In this document: piece by piece, positions 25,944-33,260 of the stretch | Position numbering within the stretch: position 1 is the first letter of the stretch | Layout: each line of letters opens with the position of its first letter | Assembly (NCBI GenBank): GCA_017508135.1 | Contig: JAFVZN010000034.1 | Span: 1 to 53,404 of the forward strand | Length of the DNA: 53,404 bases | Source: Lentisphaeria bacterium | Lineage (GTDB): Bacteria > Verrucomicrobiota > Lentisphaeria > Victivallales > Victivallaceae | Reading direction: 5' to 3' | Notes under the pieces: model-generated | What the model was told of the DNA's origin: nothing | Seen by the model: only the letters and a program-made list of their open reading frames with translations | Database searches by the model: none | Position numbers and translations under genes: made by a program

Positions 25944-26304
25944 CGCCGGACTCGCCACAACCAACAACAAAGTTGATTTTGGCGATTACGCGCTTCAGAC
26001 GCTGACCCGTGGGTACATTTCCAACAATCAGATCGAGGCCGCTCGTGTGGCTATTACCCGTCACCTGAAACGTCGCGGTCGCGTGTGGATCCGCATGTTC
26101 CCGTACCGTTCCTACACCAAGAAGCCCTTGGAAGTCCGTATGGGTAAGGGAAAAGGTGCAGTTGAAGGCTGGGTCGCTCCGGTGCTTCCGGGCCGTATCC
26201 TGTTCGAAATCTCCGGCTGCAGCGAAGCCGTGGCGAAAGAGGCGATGAGCCGTGCCGCCAACAAGCTTTGCGTGCGTTGCAAATTCCTGGCGCGTCAGGC
26301 CTGA
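25891..26304 (+). CDS. rplP: Ribosomal protein L16
   Basis: This 137-aa protein begins [18 protein letters not shown] and contains [17 protein letters not shown], both typical of L16. L16 is part of the 50S subunit near the A-site and the central protuberance. Its start lies 53 nt inside rpsC, with GGAGGAAG upstream; the second ATG (25900) would still overlap by 44 nt. The overlap implies translational coupling to S3. Confidence 0.97.
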   Translation: MPLMPKRVKYRKVQRGSNAGLATTNNKVDFGDYALQTLTRGYISNNQIEAARVAITRHLKRRGRVWIRMFPYRSYTKKPLEVRMGKGKGAVEGWVAPVLPGRILFEISGCSEAVAKEAMSRAANKLCVRCKFLARQA

Positions 26305-26327
26305 TTTCCGTAAGGAGCATGTGTGTT

Positions 26328-26531
26328 ATGAATAACAAAGACATTCGTGAAATGACCGACGCCGAGCTCGCCGCTCAGGTTGCTGATCTGCGCCGGGAAA
26401 AATTGAACTTGAAAATCCAGTCCCGTACCGGACAGCTGGAAAAGACCGCCCGGGTTCGTGAGGTCCGCCGCGATATCGCGCGCTGCCTGACCGAAATGAC
26501 TGCCCGCGCAGCCAAAGCCGAGGTGAAATAA
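26328..26531 (+). CDS. rpmC: Ribosomal protein L29
   Basis: This 67-aa protein ([20 protein letters not shown]) is a two-helix L29 with the motif [15 protein letters not shown]29 sits at the exit tunnel near the SRP/trigger-factor site. The ATG at 26328 is 11 nt after AGGAG; an ATG at 26319 is in frame but too close to it. The stop overlaps the rpsQ start (TAATG). Confidence 0.93.
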   Translation: MNNKDIREMTDAELAAQVADLRREKLNLKIQSRTGQLEKTARVREVRRDIARCLTEMTARAAKAEVK

Positions 26532-26806
26532 TGAGCGAGAATATCGAAGCACGCGGCAACCGCAAAGAGCGCGTCGGCGTCGTCGTCAGCGACGTCCAGG
26601 ACAAGACTATCGTTGTCCGGGTCGAACGTCGTACTGCTCATCCGCTGTACCGCAAGATCGTCAAAGTGAGCAAAAAGTTCACTGCTCACGATGAGAAAAA
26701 CGAGGCCAGAAAAGGCGATACCGTCCGTATCGGCGAAACCCGCCCCCTGAGCCGTAACAAGCGCTGGCGTCTGATCGAAATCATCAGCCGCGCCGTCCAG
26801 GAGTAA
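26531..26806 (+). CDS. rpsQ: Ribosomal protein S17
   Basis: This 91-aa OB-fold protein contains [19 protein letters not shown] and [18 protein letters not shown], both diagnostic for S17. It binds 16S rRNA early in 30S assembly. It is coupled to rpmC by a one-base stop/start overlap. Confidence 0.97.
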   Translation: MSENIEARGNRKERVGVVVSDVQDKTIVVRVERRTAHPLYRKIVKVSKKFTAHDEKNEARKGDTVRIGETRPLSRNKRWRLIEIISRAVQE

Positions 26807-26810
26807 CATT

Positions 26811-27176
26811 ATGATTCAGATGCAGTCCATTCTTGAAGTCGCCGACAATTCCGGCGCCAAGTCGCTTCTGACTATCACTGTTCTCGGGCAGGCCAAGCGC
26901 ATTGCCCGCGTCGGTGACATCGTCAGCTGCGCGGTTGAGACCGCTCTTCCCGATGGCACGGTCAAACGTCGTCAGCGGGTCCGCGCGGTGATCGTCCGCA
27001 CCAAAAGCAAGATCCGTCGTCCCGATGGTTCCTACCTCAGCTTCGACGAAAATGCTGCGGTGCTTATCGACAAGGAAAACAATCCGATCGGCACCCGTAT
27101 TTTCGGACCGGTCGCCCGTGAGCTTCGGGAAAAGAACTTCATGAAGATCATTTCCCTGGCGCCGGAGGTGCTGTAA
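26811..27176 (+). CDS. rplN: Ribosomal protein L14
   Basis: This 121-aa protein starts [19 protein letters not shown] and ends with [20 protein letters not shown], typical of L14 at the 30S/50S interface. It lies 4 nt after rpsQ and overlaps rplX by one base (TAATG). Confidence 0.97.
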   Translation: MIQMQSILEVADNSGAKSLLTITVLGQAKRIARVGDIVSCAVETALPDGTVKRRQRVRAVIVRTKSKIRRPDGSYLSFDENAAVLIDKENNPIGTRIFGPVARELREKNFMKIISLAPEVL

Positions 27177-27490
27177 TGAACACTTTTCATGTGAAAAAAG
27201 GTGACAAGGTTGTGGTTAACGCCGGCAACTTCAAAGGTGCCGAAGCGACTGTTACCGCAATTTTGCCCGCCAAGGAACGTGTTGTCCTTGAACTCGCCAA
27301 CGGCGAGAGCAAACTGGGCAAACGTACCGTCAAAAAGAGCAAGGCCAACCCCAATGGCGGTCTGGTCGAGCGTTCCGTGTCGGTCGCCGTCAGCAATGTC
27401 ACGCTGACCGATGAGTGCAAACAGGCGAAACTTGAAGCCAAGAATGCCCGCCGTGCCGCCAAAGCGGCAGCCAAAGGCAAGACGGAGTAA
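27176..27490 (+). CDS. rplX: Ribosomal protein L24
   Basis: This 104-aa protein has the KOW motif (FHVKKGDKVVVNAGNFKGAE) and a Lys/Ala-rich C-terminal tail. L24 starts 50S assembly on 23S rRNA. The central part (LGKRTVKKSKANPNGG) matches the family. Confidence 0.95.
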   Translation: MNTFHVKKGDKVVVNAGNFKGAEATVTAILPAKERVVLELANGESKLGKRTVKKSKANPNGGLVERSVSVAVSNVTLTDECKQAKLEAKNARRAAKAAAKGKTE

Positions 27491-27496
27491 CAGATC

Positions 27497-28033
27497 ATGC
27501 CTGATATGAAGAAAAAATATGTTGAAGAAGTCCGTTCTGCTCTCGCTGAGAAGCTCGGCATCAAAAATGTGATGCAGATCCCGAAGCTGGAGAAGATCGT
27601 CATTTCCACCGGTATCGGCAGCGACAAGGAACGCGATGCGTTCACTGAAGCTCAGAACCATCTCGGTGCCATGACCGGACAGAAGCCGCTTATTTGCAAA
27701 GCCCGCAAGAACGTCTCCAACTTCAAACTCCGCGTCGGCATGCCGGTCGGTGTTATGGTGACTCTGCGCGGAAACCGCATGTATGAATTCCTCGATCGTT
27801 TCGTACACAACGCCATGCCGCGTGTCCGCGACTTCCGTGGTATTCCCAAGAACGGTTTTGACGGTGTCGGTAACTACAATATGGGTGTCAGCGATATTTC
27901 GGTCTTCACCGAAGTCGACGCCGACAAGCTGAAGTATCCTCTCGGTGTCAACATCGCTTTTGTCACGACTGCCAAAACCGATGAAGCTGCCCGTGAGTTG
28001 TTGAAAATGATGGAAGTTCCTTTCGAGGACTGA
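27497..28033 (+). CDS. rplE: Ribosomal protein L5
   Basis: This 178-aa protein contains [33 protein letters not shown] and [20 protein letters not shown], the classic L5 blocks. It binds 5S rRNA at the central protuberance. GGAG 11 nt upstream of ATG 27497 favours this start over ATG 27506. Confidence 0.97.
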   Translation: MPDMKKKYVEEVRSALAEKLGIKNVMQIPKLEKIVISTGIGSDKERDAFTEAQNHLGAMTGQKPLICKARKNVSNFKLRVGMPVGVMVTLRGNRMYEFLDRFVHNAMPRVRDFRGIPKNGFDGVGNYNMGVSDISVFTEVDADKLKYPLGVNIAFVTTAKTDEAARELLKMMEVPFED

Positions 28034-28049
28034 TAAAAGGGGTAGAAAA

Positions 28050-28235
28050 ATGGCAAAACTCAGTTTGATAGTCAAGGCTTCCCGCCCCAACAAGTTCCCC
28101 GTCCGGAACTATACTCGTTGCAAGGCGTGCGGCCGTCCGCGTGCTTACATCGGCAAATTCCAACTCTGCCGTATCTGCTTCCGTGAACTGGCCAGCAAGG
28201 GTCAGATCCCGGGCGTGACCAAGGCCAGCTGGTAA
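28050..28235 (+). CDS. rpsZ: Ribosomal protein S14 type Z (zinc form)
   Basis: This 61-aa protein has the four-cysteine zinc ribbon [20 protein letters not shown], so it is the short C+ type of S14 that needs zinc. Related bacteria sometimes carry a second, zinc-free copy elsewhere; none is in this window. It stands between rplE and rpsH as usual. Confidence 0.96.
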   Translation: MAKLSLIVKASRPNKFPVRNYTRCKACGRPRAYIGKFQLCRICFRELASKGQIPGVTKASW

Positions 28236-28260
28236 TTAAAAGGTAAAAGGAGATTAAATC

Positions 28261-28656
28261 ATGAGTATGCAAGATCCTATTGCCGATATGCTGACCCGCA
28301 TCCGCAATGCCGGTGCTGCTGAACTTGATACGGTGAGCATTCCGCTTTCCCGCGAAAAGGAAGCGATTGCCAACGTTCTCAAGGACGAGGGTTATGTCGG
28401 TAAAGTTACGGTCGAAGGCGAAGGCGTTAAACGTCAGATCGTCATCGAACTCAAGTATGTTGATGGCAAGCCGGTCATCGAAGGTATTGAGCGTGTCAGC
28501 AAATGTTCCTGCCGTGTTCACTGCGGAAGCCGGGAGATCCCCCGCGTCCGTAACGGTCTCGGAATCGTTGTGCTCTCCACGCCGAAGGGGATTATGAGCG
28601 GTCGCAAGGCGGTCAAAGAGAACGTCGGCGGCGAGATCCTCTGCCGTGTCTGGTAA
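28261..28656 (+). CDS. rpsH: Ribosomal protein S8
   Basis: This 131-aa protein contains DPIADMLTRIRNAG at the start and the C-terminal STPKGIMSGRKAVKENVGGE, which binds 16S rRNA helix 21. In E. coli S8 is the autogenous repressor of this operon half. A good AAAGGAG precedes the ATG. Confidence 0.97.
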   Translation: MSMQDPIADMLTRIRNAGAAELDTVSIPLSREKEAIANVLKDEGYVGKVTVEGEGVKRQIVIELKYVDGKPVIEGIERVSKCSCRVHCGSREIPRVRNGLGIVVLSTPKGIMSGRKAVKENVGGEILCRVW

Positions 28657-28682
28657 TCACAAAATTTGTGGGAAGTGAAATT

Positions 28683-29216
28683 ATGTCCCGTATTGGTAAA
28701 AAACCTGTTGATATCCCCGCCGGTGTCAAAGTGACACTCAATGATGGTGTGATCACGGTCGAAGGTAAGAGCAAGCTCTCCATGACCCTGCCCCCTCATG
28801 TCGCGGTTGAAATCAATGAGAAACAGCTGTTGGTCACTCAGGCCGATGACACCCGCAATGCCGGTGCCATGCACGGTCTTGCCCGCAGCCTGATCAATAA
28901 CATGGTTATCGGTGTCACTGCCGGATTCCGCAAGGAACTGGCGATCATCGGTATCGGTTACAAAGCTCAGCTCGCTGGCAAAATGCTTACGCTCGCGCTG
29001 GGATATTCGCACAAGATCGAGTTTCCGGTTCCCGAAGGTATCACTATTACCGTCACTCCGGAAAACAAAATCATCGTCGAAGGTGCTGACAAGCAGTTGG
29101 TCGGTGAGACCGCCGCTGAGATCCGCCGCTTCCGTCCGCCCGAACCGTACAAAGGCAAGGGTATTCAGTATGTCGGTGAGCACATCGTGCGTAAAGAAGG
29201 AAAGTCCGCTGGTTGA
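28683..29216 (+). CDS. rplF: Ribosomal protein L6
   Basis: This 177-aa protein begins MSRIGKKPVDIPAGVKV and ends with RPPEPYKGKGIQYVGEHIVR, both L6 signatures. L6 lies near the sarcin-ricin loop. The ATG at 28683 has GGAAGTGA upstream and gives the family's usual N-terminus. Confidence 0.97.
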   Translation: MSRIGKKPVDIPAGVKVTLNDGVITVEGKSKLSMTLPPHVAVEINEKQLLVTQADDTRNAGAMHGLARSLINNMVIGVTAGFRKELAIIGIGYKAQLAGKMLTLALGYSHKIEFPVPEGITITVTPENKIIVEGADKQLVGETAAEIRRFRPPEPYKGKGIQYVGEHIVRKEGKSAG

Positions 29217-29241
29217 TCCGGCGGCATAGGAGACTGTTAAG

Positions 29242-29604
29242 ATGTCTGTTTTCGATAAAAAAGCGCAGCGTAAAGGCCGTCATGCCCGGATCCGTAAAAA
29301 GATCTCCGGTACGGCGGAATGTCCGCGGTTCTGCGTCAGCGTTACCGCTAACAATATCTACTGCCAGTTCATCGATGATGTCAGCGGCCGTACTCTGGCT
29401 GCTGAATCGAGTCTGTCCGCCAAGTTCAAAGCCGAAAACGCCAAGCCGAATATGGCGGGTGCCGCACTGCTGGGTAAACTGGCTGCGGAAGCTGCCAAAG
29501 CTGCGAACATCACCAATGTGGTCTTTGACCGTTGCGGTTTCAAGTTCCACGGCCGGGTGAAAGCTATCGCTGATGCGGCGCGTGAACAGGGCCTCAAGTT
29601 CTAA
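29242..29604 (+). CDS. rplR: Ribosomal protein L18
   Basis: This 120-aa protein contains RHARIRKKISGTAECPRFCV near the start and ends VVFDRCGFKFHGRVKAIADA, typical of L18. It binds 5S rRNA with L5. The Shine-Dalgarno is TAGGAGA. Confidence 0.97.
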   Translation: MSVFDKKAQRKGRHARIRKKISGTAECPRFCVSVTANNIYCQFIDDVSGRTLAAESSLSAKFKAENAKPNMAGAALLGKLAAEAAKAANITNVVFDRCGFKFHGRVKAIADAAREQGLKF

Positions 29605-29614
29605 GGAGCGAACA

Positions 29615-30136
29615 ATGGGAAAACGTGATAATATCGTAGAACCCGCCGTCGTCAGCGAATTCGACGAAAGCGTCATTGCGCTCAATCGCAGCGCGAAGGT
29701 CGTCAAAGGCGGTAAAAACTTCAGTTTCGGTGCTCTGGTCGTCGTCGGCGATCGTGCCGGACGGGTTGGTTACGGTTATGGTAAGGCCAATGAAGTCAGC
29801 GACGCCATCCGCAAAGGCAGTGAAGCTGCCCGCCGGAATCTCGTCCGCATTCCGATGAATGGTCATACCTTGCCGCATGAAGTCGAAGTCAAGTTCGGCG
29901 GTGCCCGCGTTCTGCTCCGTCCCGCGTCCAGCGGTACCGGTTTGATCGCCGGCGGTGCAGTGCGTGCCATTCTCGAACTCGGCGGTGTTGAGGACGTTCT
30001 GGCTAAATCTCTCGGAGCTTCCAATGCTGCGAACGTGGCGAAAGCCACCTTCAAGGCGATTGCCAGCTTGCGTACCCGCGATCAGGTCTATGCCCGTCGC
30101 GGAATCGCGGTGAGCAAAGAAGCTGAAAACAACTGA
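29615..30136 (+). CDS. rpsE: Ribosomal protein S5
   Basis: This 173-aa protein has the dsRBD-like N-domain (VKGGKNFSFGALVVVGD, then GRVGYGYGKANEVSDAI) and the C-domain (PASSGTGLIAGGAVRAILE). S5 affects decoding fidelity. The ATG at 29615 follows AAGGAGCG. The next gene is rplO directly; rpmD (L30), which usually lies between them, is absent. Confidence 0.97.
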   Translation: MGKRDNIVEPAVVSEFDESVIALNRSAKVVKGGKNFSFGALVVVGDRAGRVGYGYGKANEVSDAIRKGSEAARRNLVRIPMNGHTLPHEVEVKFGGARVLLRPASSGTGLIAGGAVRAILELGGVEDVLAKSLGASNAANVAKATFKAIASLRTRDQVYARRGIAVSKEAENN

Positions 30137-30162
30137 GACCCAAATTCAAGGAACTATAAATT

Positions 30163-30609
30163 ATGAAATTGCATGATATTGCCCCCACTCCGGGGTCACG
30201 CCATCGCCGGAAACGGGTTGGCCGTGGTGACAGTTCCGGTCTCGGCAAAACTGCCGGACGCGGTGAAAAGGGTCAGAAGTCCCGTACTGGTGCTGTGATC
30301 CGCCCCTTCTTTGAAGGTGGTCAGATCCCGCTCTTCCGTCGTCTGCCCAAACGTGGTTTCAAGAACGCCGACCGTATCATTTACGCGTTGGTCAACCTTG
30401 ATAAGCTCAACGACAACTTTGAAGCCGGAGATGTGGTCGATTTCGAAGCTCTCCGTGCCAAGAAGCTGCTCGCCAAGAGTGATACCATCATCAAGATCCT
30501 TGCCAACGGCGAGATCACCAAGGCTTTGACGGTCAAGGCCGCCAAGTTCTCCGCTGCTGCTGCTGCCAAGATCCAGGCCGCCGGCGGAACTGTTGAAATC
30601 GTTGAGTAA
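30163..30609 (+). CDS. rplO: Ribosomal protein L15
   Basis: This 148-aa protein has the Gly/Arg/Lys-rich N-terminus (APTPGSRHRRKRVGRGDSSG, then GKTAGRGEKGQKSRTG) and the C-terminal LTVKAAKFSAAAAAKIQAAG. L15 is a late 50S assembly protein. It immediately precedes secY, as in most bacteria. Confidence 0.96.
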   Translation: MKLHDIAPTPGSRHRRKRVGRGDSSGLGKTAGRGEKGQKSRTGAVIRPFFEGGQIPLFRRLPKRGFKNADRIIYALVNLDKLNDNFEAGDVVDFEALRAKKLLAKSDTIIKILANGEITKALTVKAAKFSAAAAAKIQAAGGTVEIVE

Positions 30610-30622
30610 GGAATGAACTGAT

Positions 30623-32008
30623 ATGTGGCGTGCGTTACTTAATGCGTGGAAGGTCAAAGAATTGCGGAACCGTTTGCTGTTCACCGCTTTGATCATTGTG
30701 CTGGTCCGTTTTGCCAGCTGGATCCCCTGTCCCGGAGTTAATCCGGCGGCACTGGAAGACTTCATTGGTAGCGTCACTGCCAGCAGCAGGAGCAGCGGTG
30801 GTGTCATGGCAACTATCGACCTCTTTTCCGGTGGTGCGATCACGCACTTCGCGTTGGGAGCACTCGGTATTATGCCGTACATCACTGCATCGATCATTCT
30901 TCAATTGCTGATGCCCGTTATCCCCGCGCTGGAGAAACTCCAGCGTGAAGGGGAGACCGGTCACGGTAAAATCGCGCAGTACACCCGCTATCTTACGCTG
31001 GTGGTGTGTGCGGTTCAGGGTTGCATGGTCTCTCTGGCCATGATCAACCCTACCAAGCTGGGACTTCCTGCTCCGGCGACGCCGCTTTTTGTCGGCAGTG
31101 AAATTACGTTTGTCATCGTCAACATACTGGTGCTCACCTGCACGACCATGGTTTTCACCTGGCTCGGCGAACAGGTCACTGAGCGCGGTATCGGTAACGG
31201 TGTCTCTCTGATCATCACCATCGGTATTGTTTCCCGTATGCCGCACAGTGTCATTGAACTCTTTGACATGGCAATGAAGGGATCGACTCCTGATGGCAGC
31301 CCCTTCCGTCCGGTGCAGTTTTTGCTGTTGATGGGCGTGTTTTGTGTGGTCACGGCGGCGACGATTTTGTTGTCGCAGGGCTATCGCCGGGTTCCCATCC
31401 AGATGGTCAGAAAGAGTGTCGGACGGCAGATGATGGGCGGATCGACCTATATGCCGCTGAAAGTCAACTTTGCCAACGTTATGCCGATCATTTTTGCAGG
31501 AGCGATCCTGATGATTCCCCAGACCGTGTTTCCGGCACTGGCGAACCGTCCGGATGCTGCGCGTATCTGGCAGACTTTGGCGATTTCCTTCAATCAGGAT
31601 GGGCTGGGCTATATCCTCACCTACGGTGTGCTGATATTGCTGTTCAGCTTCTTCTGGGTTGCCACTCAGTTCAATCCGCTGCAAATCGCGGATAATTTGA
31701 AAAAAGAGAGTGCTTACATCCCCGGTATCAGTCCCGGTCAGCCGACGGCAGATTATCTTGACGCGGCGATGACGCGGGTGACTGCCGGCGGCGCAGTTTT
31801 TCTGTTGGTGTTGGCACTTTTCCCGATGTTTTTGTACAACAACTTCGGTATTCCTTTCATGGTCGCGCAATTCTTCGGCGGTACCAGTTTGCTGATTATG
31901 GTCGGCGTGGTGCTGGATACGATGAGTCAGCTGGAAAGCCACCTGACGATGCGGCATTATGATGGTTTCCTCAAAAGCGGCCGCTTGCGCAGCCGTTCCG
32001 GAAACTGA
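30623..32008 (+). CDS. secY: Protein translocase subunit SecY
   Basis: This 461-aa protein has ten TM segments. Family blocks include RFASWIPCPGVNPAALEDF, the region ALGIMPYITASIILQLL and GIGNGVSLIITIGI. SecY forms the protein-conducting channel with SecE and SecG in the inner membrane. It is the last classical gene of the spc operon; adk, map and infA do not follow, and cmk does. Confidence 0.97.
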   Translation: MWRALLNAWKVKELRNRLLFTALIIVLVRFASWIPCPGVNPAALEDFIGSVTASSRSSGGVMATIDLFSGGAITHFALGALGIMPYITASIILQLLMPVIPALEKLQREGETGHGKIAQYTRYLTLVVCAVQGCMVSLAMINPTKLGLPAPATPLFVGSEITFVIVNILVLTCTTMVFTWLGEQVTERGIGNGVSLIITIGIVSRMPHSVIELFDMAMKGSTPDGSPFRPVQFLLLMGVFCVVTAATILLSQGYRRVPIQMVRKSVGRQMMGGSTYMPLKVNFANVMPIIFAGAILMIPQTVFPALANRPDAARIWQTLAISFNQDGLGYILTYGVLILLFSFFWVATQFNPLQIADNLKKESAYIPGISPGQPTADYLDAAMTRVTAGGAVFLLVLALFPMFLYNNFGIPFMVAQFFGGTSLLIMVGVVLDTMSQLESHLTMRHYDGFLKSGRLRSRSGN

Positions 32009-32014
32009 AATATT

Positions 32015-32656
32015 ATGGATACTGTGGTTGCCATCGACGGTCCCGCCGGGGCCGGCAAAAGCACCGTTGCGAGGCTGCTGGCTGAACGCATGGGTTATGC
32101 CTATGTGAACACCGGCAGCCTTTATCGTGCCCTGGCACTGTGCGCGCAGAGAGCGGGAATCGACCCCGGCGCGCTGAGTGAAGAATTTCTTCAGAAGCAG
32201 AAACTTGAATTCAAGGGCGCGGATCTTTATCTCAATGGAAGCTTGCTGGGGGACGAATTGCGCGCGCCGGAAGTGGCGGCAGGAGCAAGTATGGTTTCCA
32301 AGCAGAAGTGTGTCCGGGACTATTTGCTGCCGGTGCAGCGCGGTGCGGCAAAGAATTGCTGGATCGTAATGGAAGGCCGTGACATCGGCACGGTGATATT
32401 TCCGGATGCAAAGTACAAATTTTTCGTAACCGCCACTCCCGAAGAACGCGCCCGCCGCCGCATGAAACAGGCTGGAGAAATACCGCAAGGCGCCGGCTTT
32501 GAGCGCATACTTGCCGATATAAAAGAGCGTGATGAACGCGATTCCACCCGGGCGATCGCGCCGTTAAAACCGGCTGACGATGCACAGATCATTGATACGA
32601 CCGGTTTGTCGATAGATGATGTTGTCGGTAAGATAGTTGCGCTTATCCAGGCGTAA
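32015..32656 (+). CDS. cmk: Cytidylate kinase
   Basis: This 213-aa protein has the P-loop IDGPAGAGKSTVAR (about 7-20), NTGSLYRAL, and EGRDIGTVIFPDA, all typical of CMP kinase. It makes CDP/dCDP from CMP/dCMP. It begins 6 nt after secY, so it is part of the same transcript, an uncommon arrangement. No strong Shine-Dalgarno is seen. No clear terminator follows. Confidence 0.95.
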   Translation: MDTVVAIDGPAGAGKSTVARLLAERMGYAYVNTGSLYRALALCAQRAGIDPGALSEEFLQKQKLEFKGADLYLNGSLLGDELRAPEVAAGASMVSKQKCVRDYLLPVQRGAAKNCWIVMEGRDIGTVIFPDAKYKFFVTATPEERARRRMKQAGEIPQGAGFERILADIKERDERDSTRAIAPLKPADDAQIIDTTGLSIDDVVGKIVALIQA

Positions 32657-32712
32657 ATTTTCCTTTTCCTTTCATTGCATATACTTTCCATGTCTGCCGC
32701 CGAAGGTTTGAT

Positions 32713-32730
32713 TTTTATGGGACAATTGCA
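32713..32730 (+). repeat. Solo left-type end of the short mobile repeat family
   Basis: TTATGGGACAATTGCAG (with upstream TTTGATTTT) matches the left-type terminus of the family, read outward to the right. No partner terminus is found to its left, so it is a relic. It lies 16 nt left of a complete element. Confidence 0.5.
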
Positions 32731-32746
32731 GTTTTTATCAAAAATG

Positions 32747-33067
32747 CACAGATATCCCATAATTTTTCAAAAAGCAGGTATCTTCTCTGTGTTCAAGCGA
32801 GAGAAATTTAATTTTTGAAAAAGTGATTTTGTCAGATTTTGTTTTGCGCAAGCAAAACGCGCGTGCGCCATGCGCCGCGCCACCAGTGACACTGCGTTCA
32901 AAATGGTCTGTCGCGGTCGGCGGATGGATCGTGGTGCAAGGTTGGGGGTAAATCAAGGCGAAGCTGAAGGAGTGGACTTCCGTCCTCGACTGAAGCTGAG
33001 TCCGCAGATTTGCCCCCAAGATTGCCCGCGAGGCGCCGCCGTTGGTTGTTCTTATGGGACAGCTGTG
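32747..33067. mobile_element. Short non-autonomous mobile element (321 bp) with 9-bp target duplication
   Basis: The left end is CACAGATATCCCATAA (32747-32762) and the right end TTATGGGACAGCTGTG (33052-33067), imperfect inverted repeats of 16 bp. The flanking 9 bp are identical: TCAAAAATG at 32738-32746 and 33068-33076. This is the mark of transposition. The interior has no convincing gene but strong secondary structure: GTTTTGC-GCAA-GCAAAAC (32841-32858), a GCGCG/CGCGC stem, and a long-range GGGGGTAAATC with GATTTGCCCCC. The 27 bp at the left end (32747-32773) are identical, inverted, to 7931-7957 and 39339-39365. Confidence 0.8.
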
Positions 33068-33100
33068 TCAAAAATGCAAGAAAATACTGCAAAAGTGCAA

Positions 33101-33129
33101 TTGTCATTCAACACATTCCGGTGTACATT
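33101..33129 (+). promoter_or_regulatory. Promoter of the metallophosphoesterase/PQQ gene
   Basis: TTGTCA (33101-33106), a 17-bp spacer and TACATT (33124-33129) lie about 130 nt before the GTG start. A 9-bp hairpin (CCGGAGTTT/AAACTCCGG, 33158-33178) follows in the leader. Confidence 0.5.
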
Positions 33130-33260
33130 AGGTATAAAGTCAAAAATAGAAAATGTCCCGGAGTTTGTAAAACTCCGGTATGCAGTCAGCGCAGAAGCAA
33201 GGCGCAAGATTTTCCGCAGTAAAGATTCTTTGCAAAAAGTGAGATATAAAGGAGGAAAAG

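Noticed and set aside
30635-32488. 617-aa open frame on the minus strand across secY and cmk
   Set aside because: It is a shadow of secY, which has clear family motifs; the translation is His/Arg/Gln-rich without domains.
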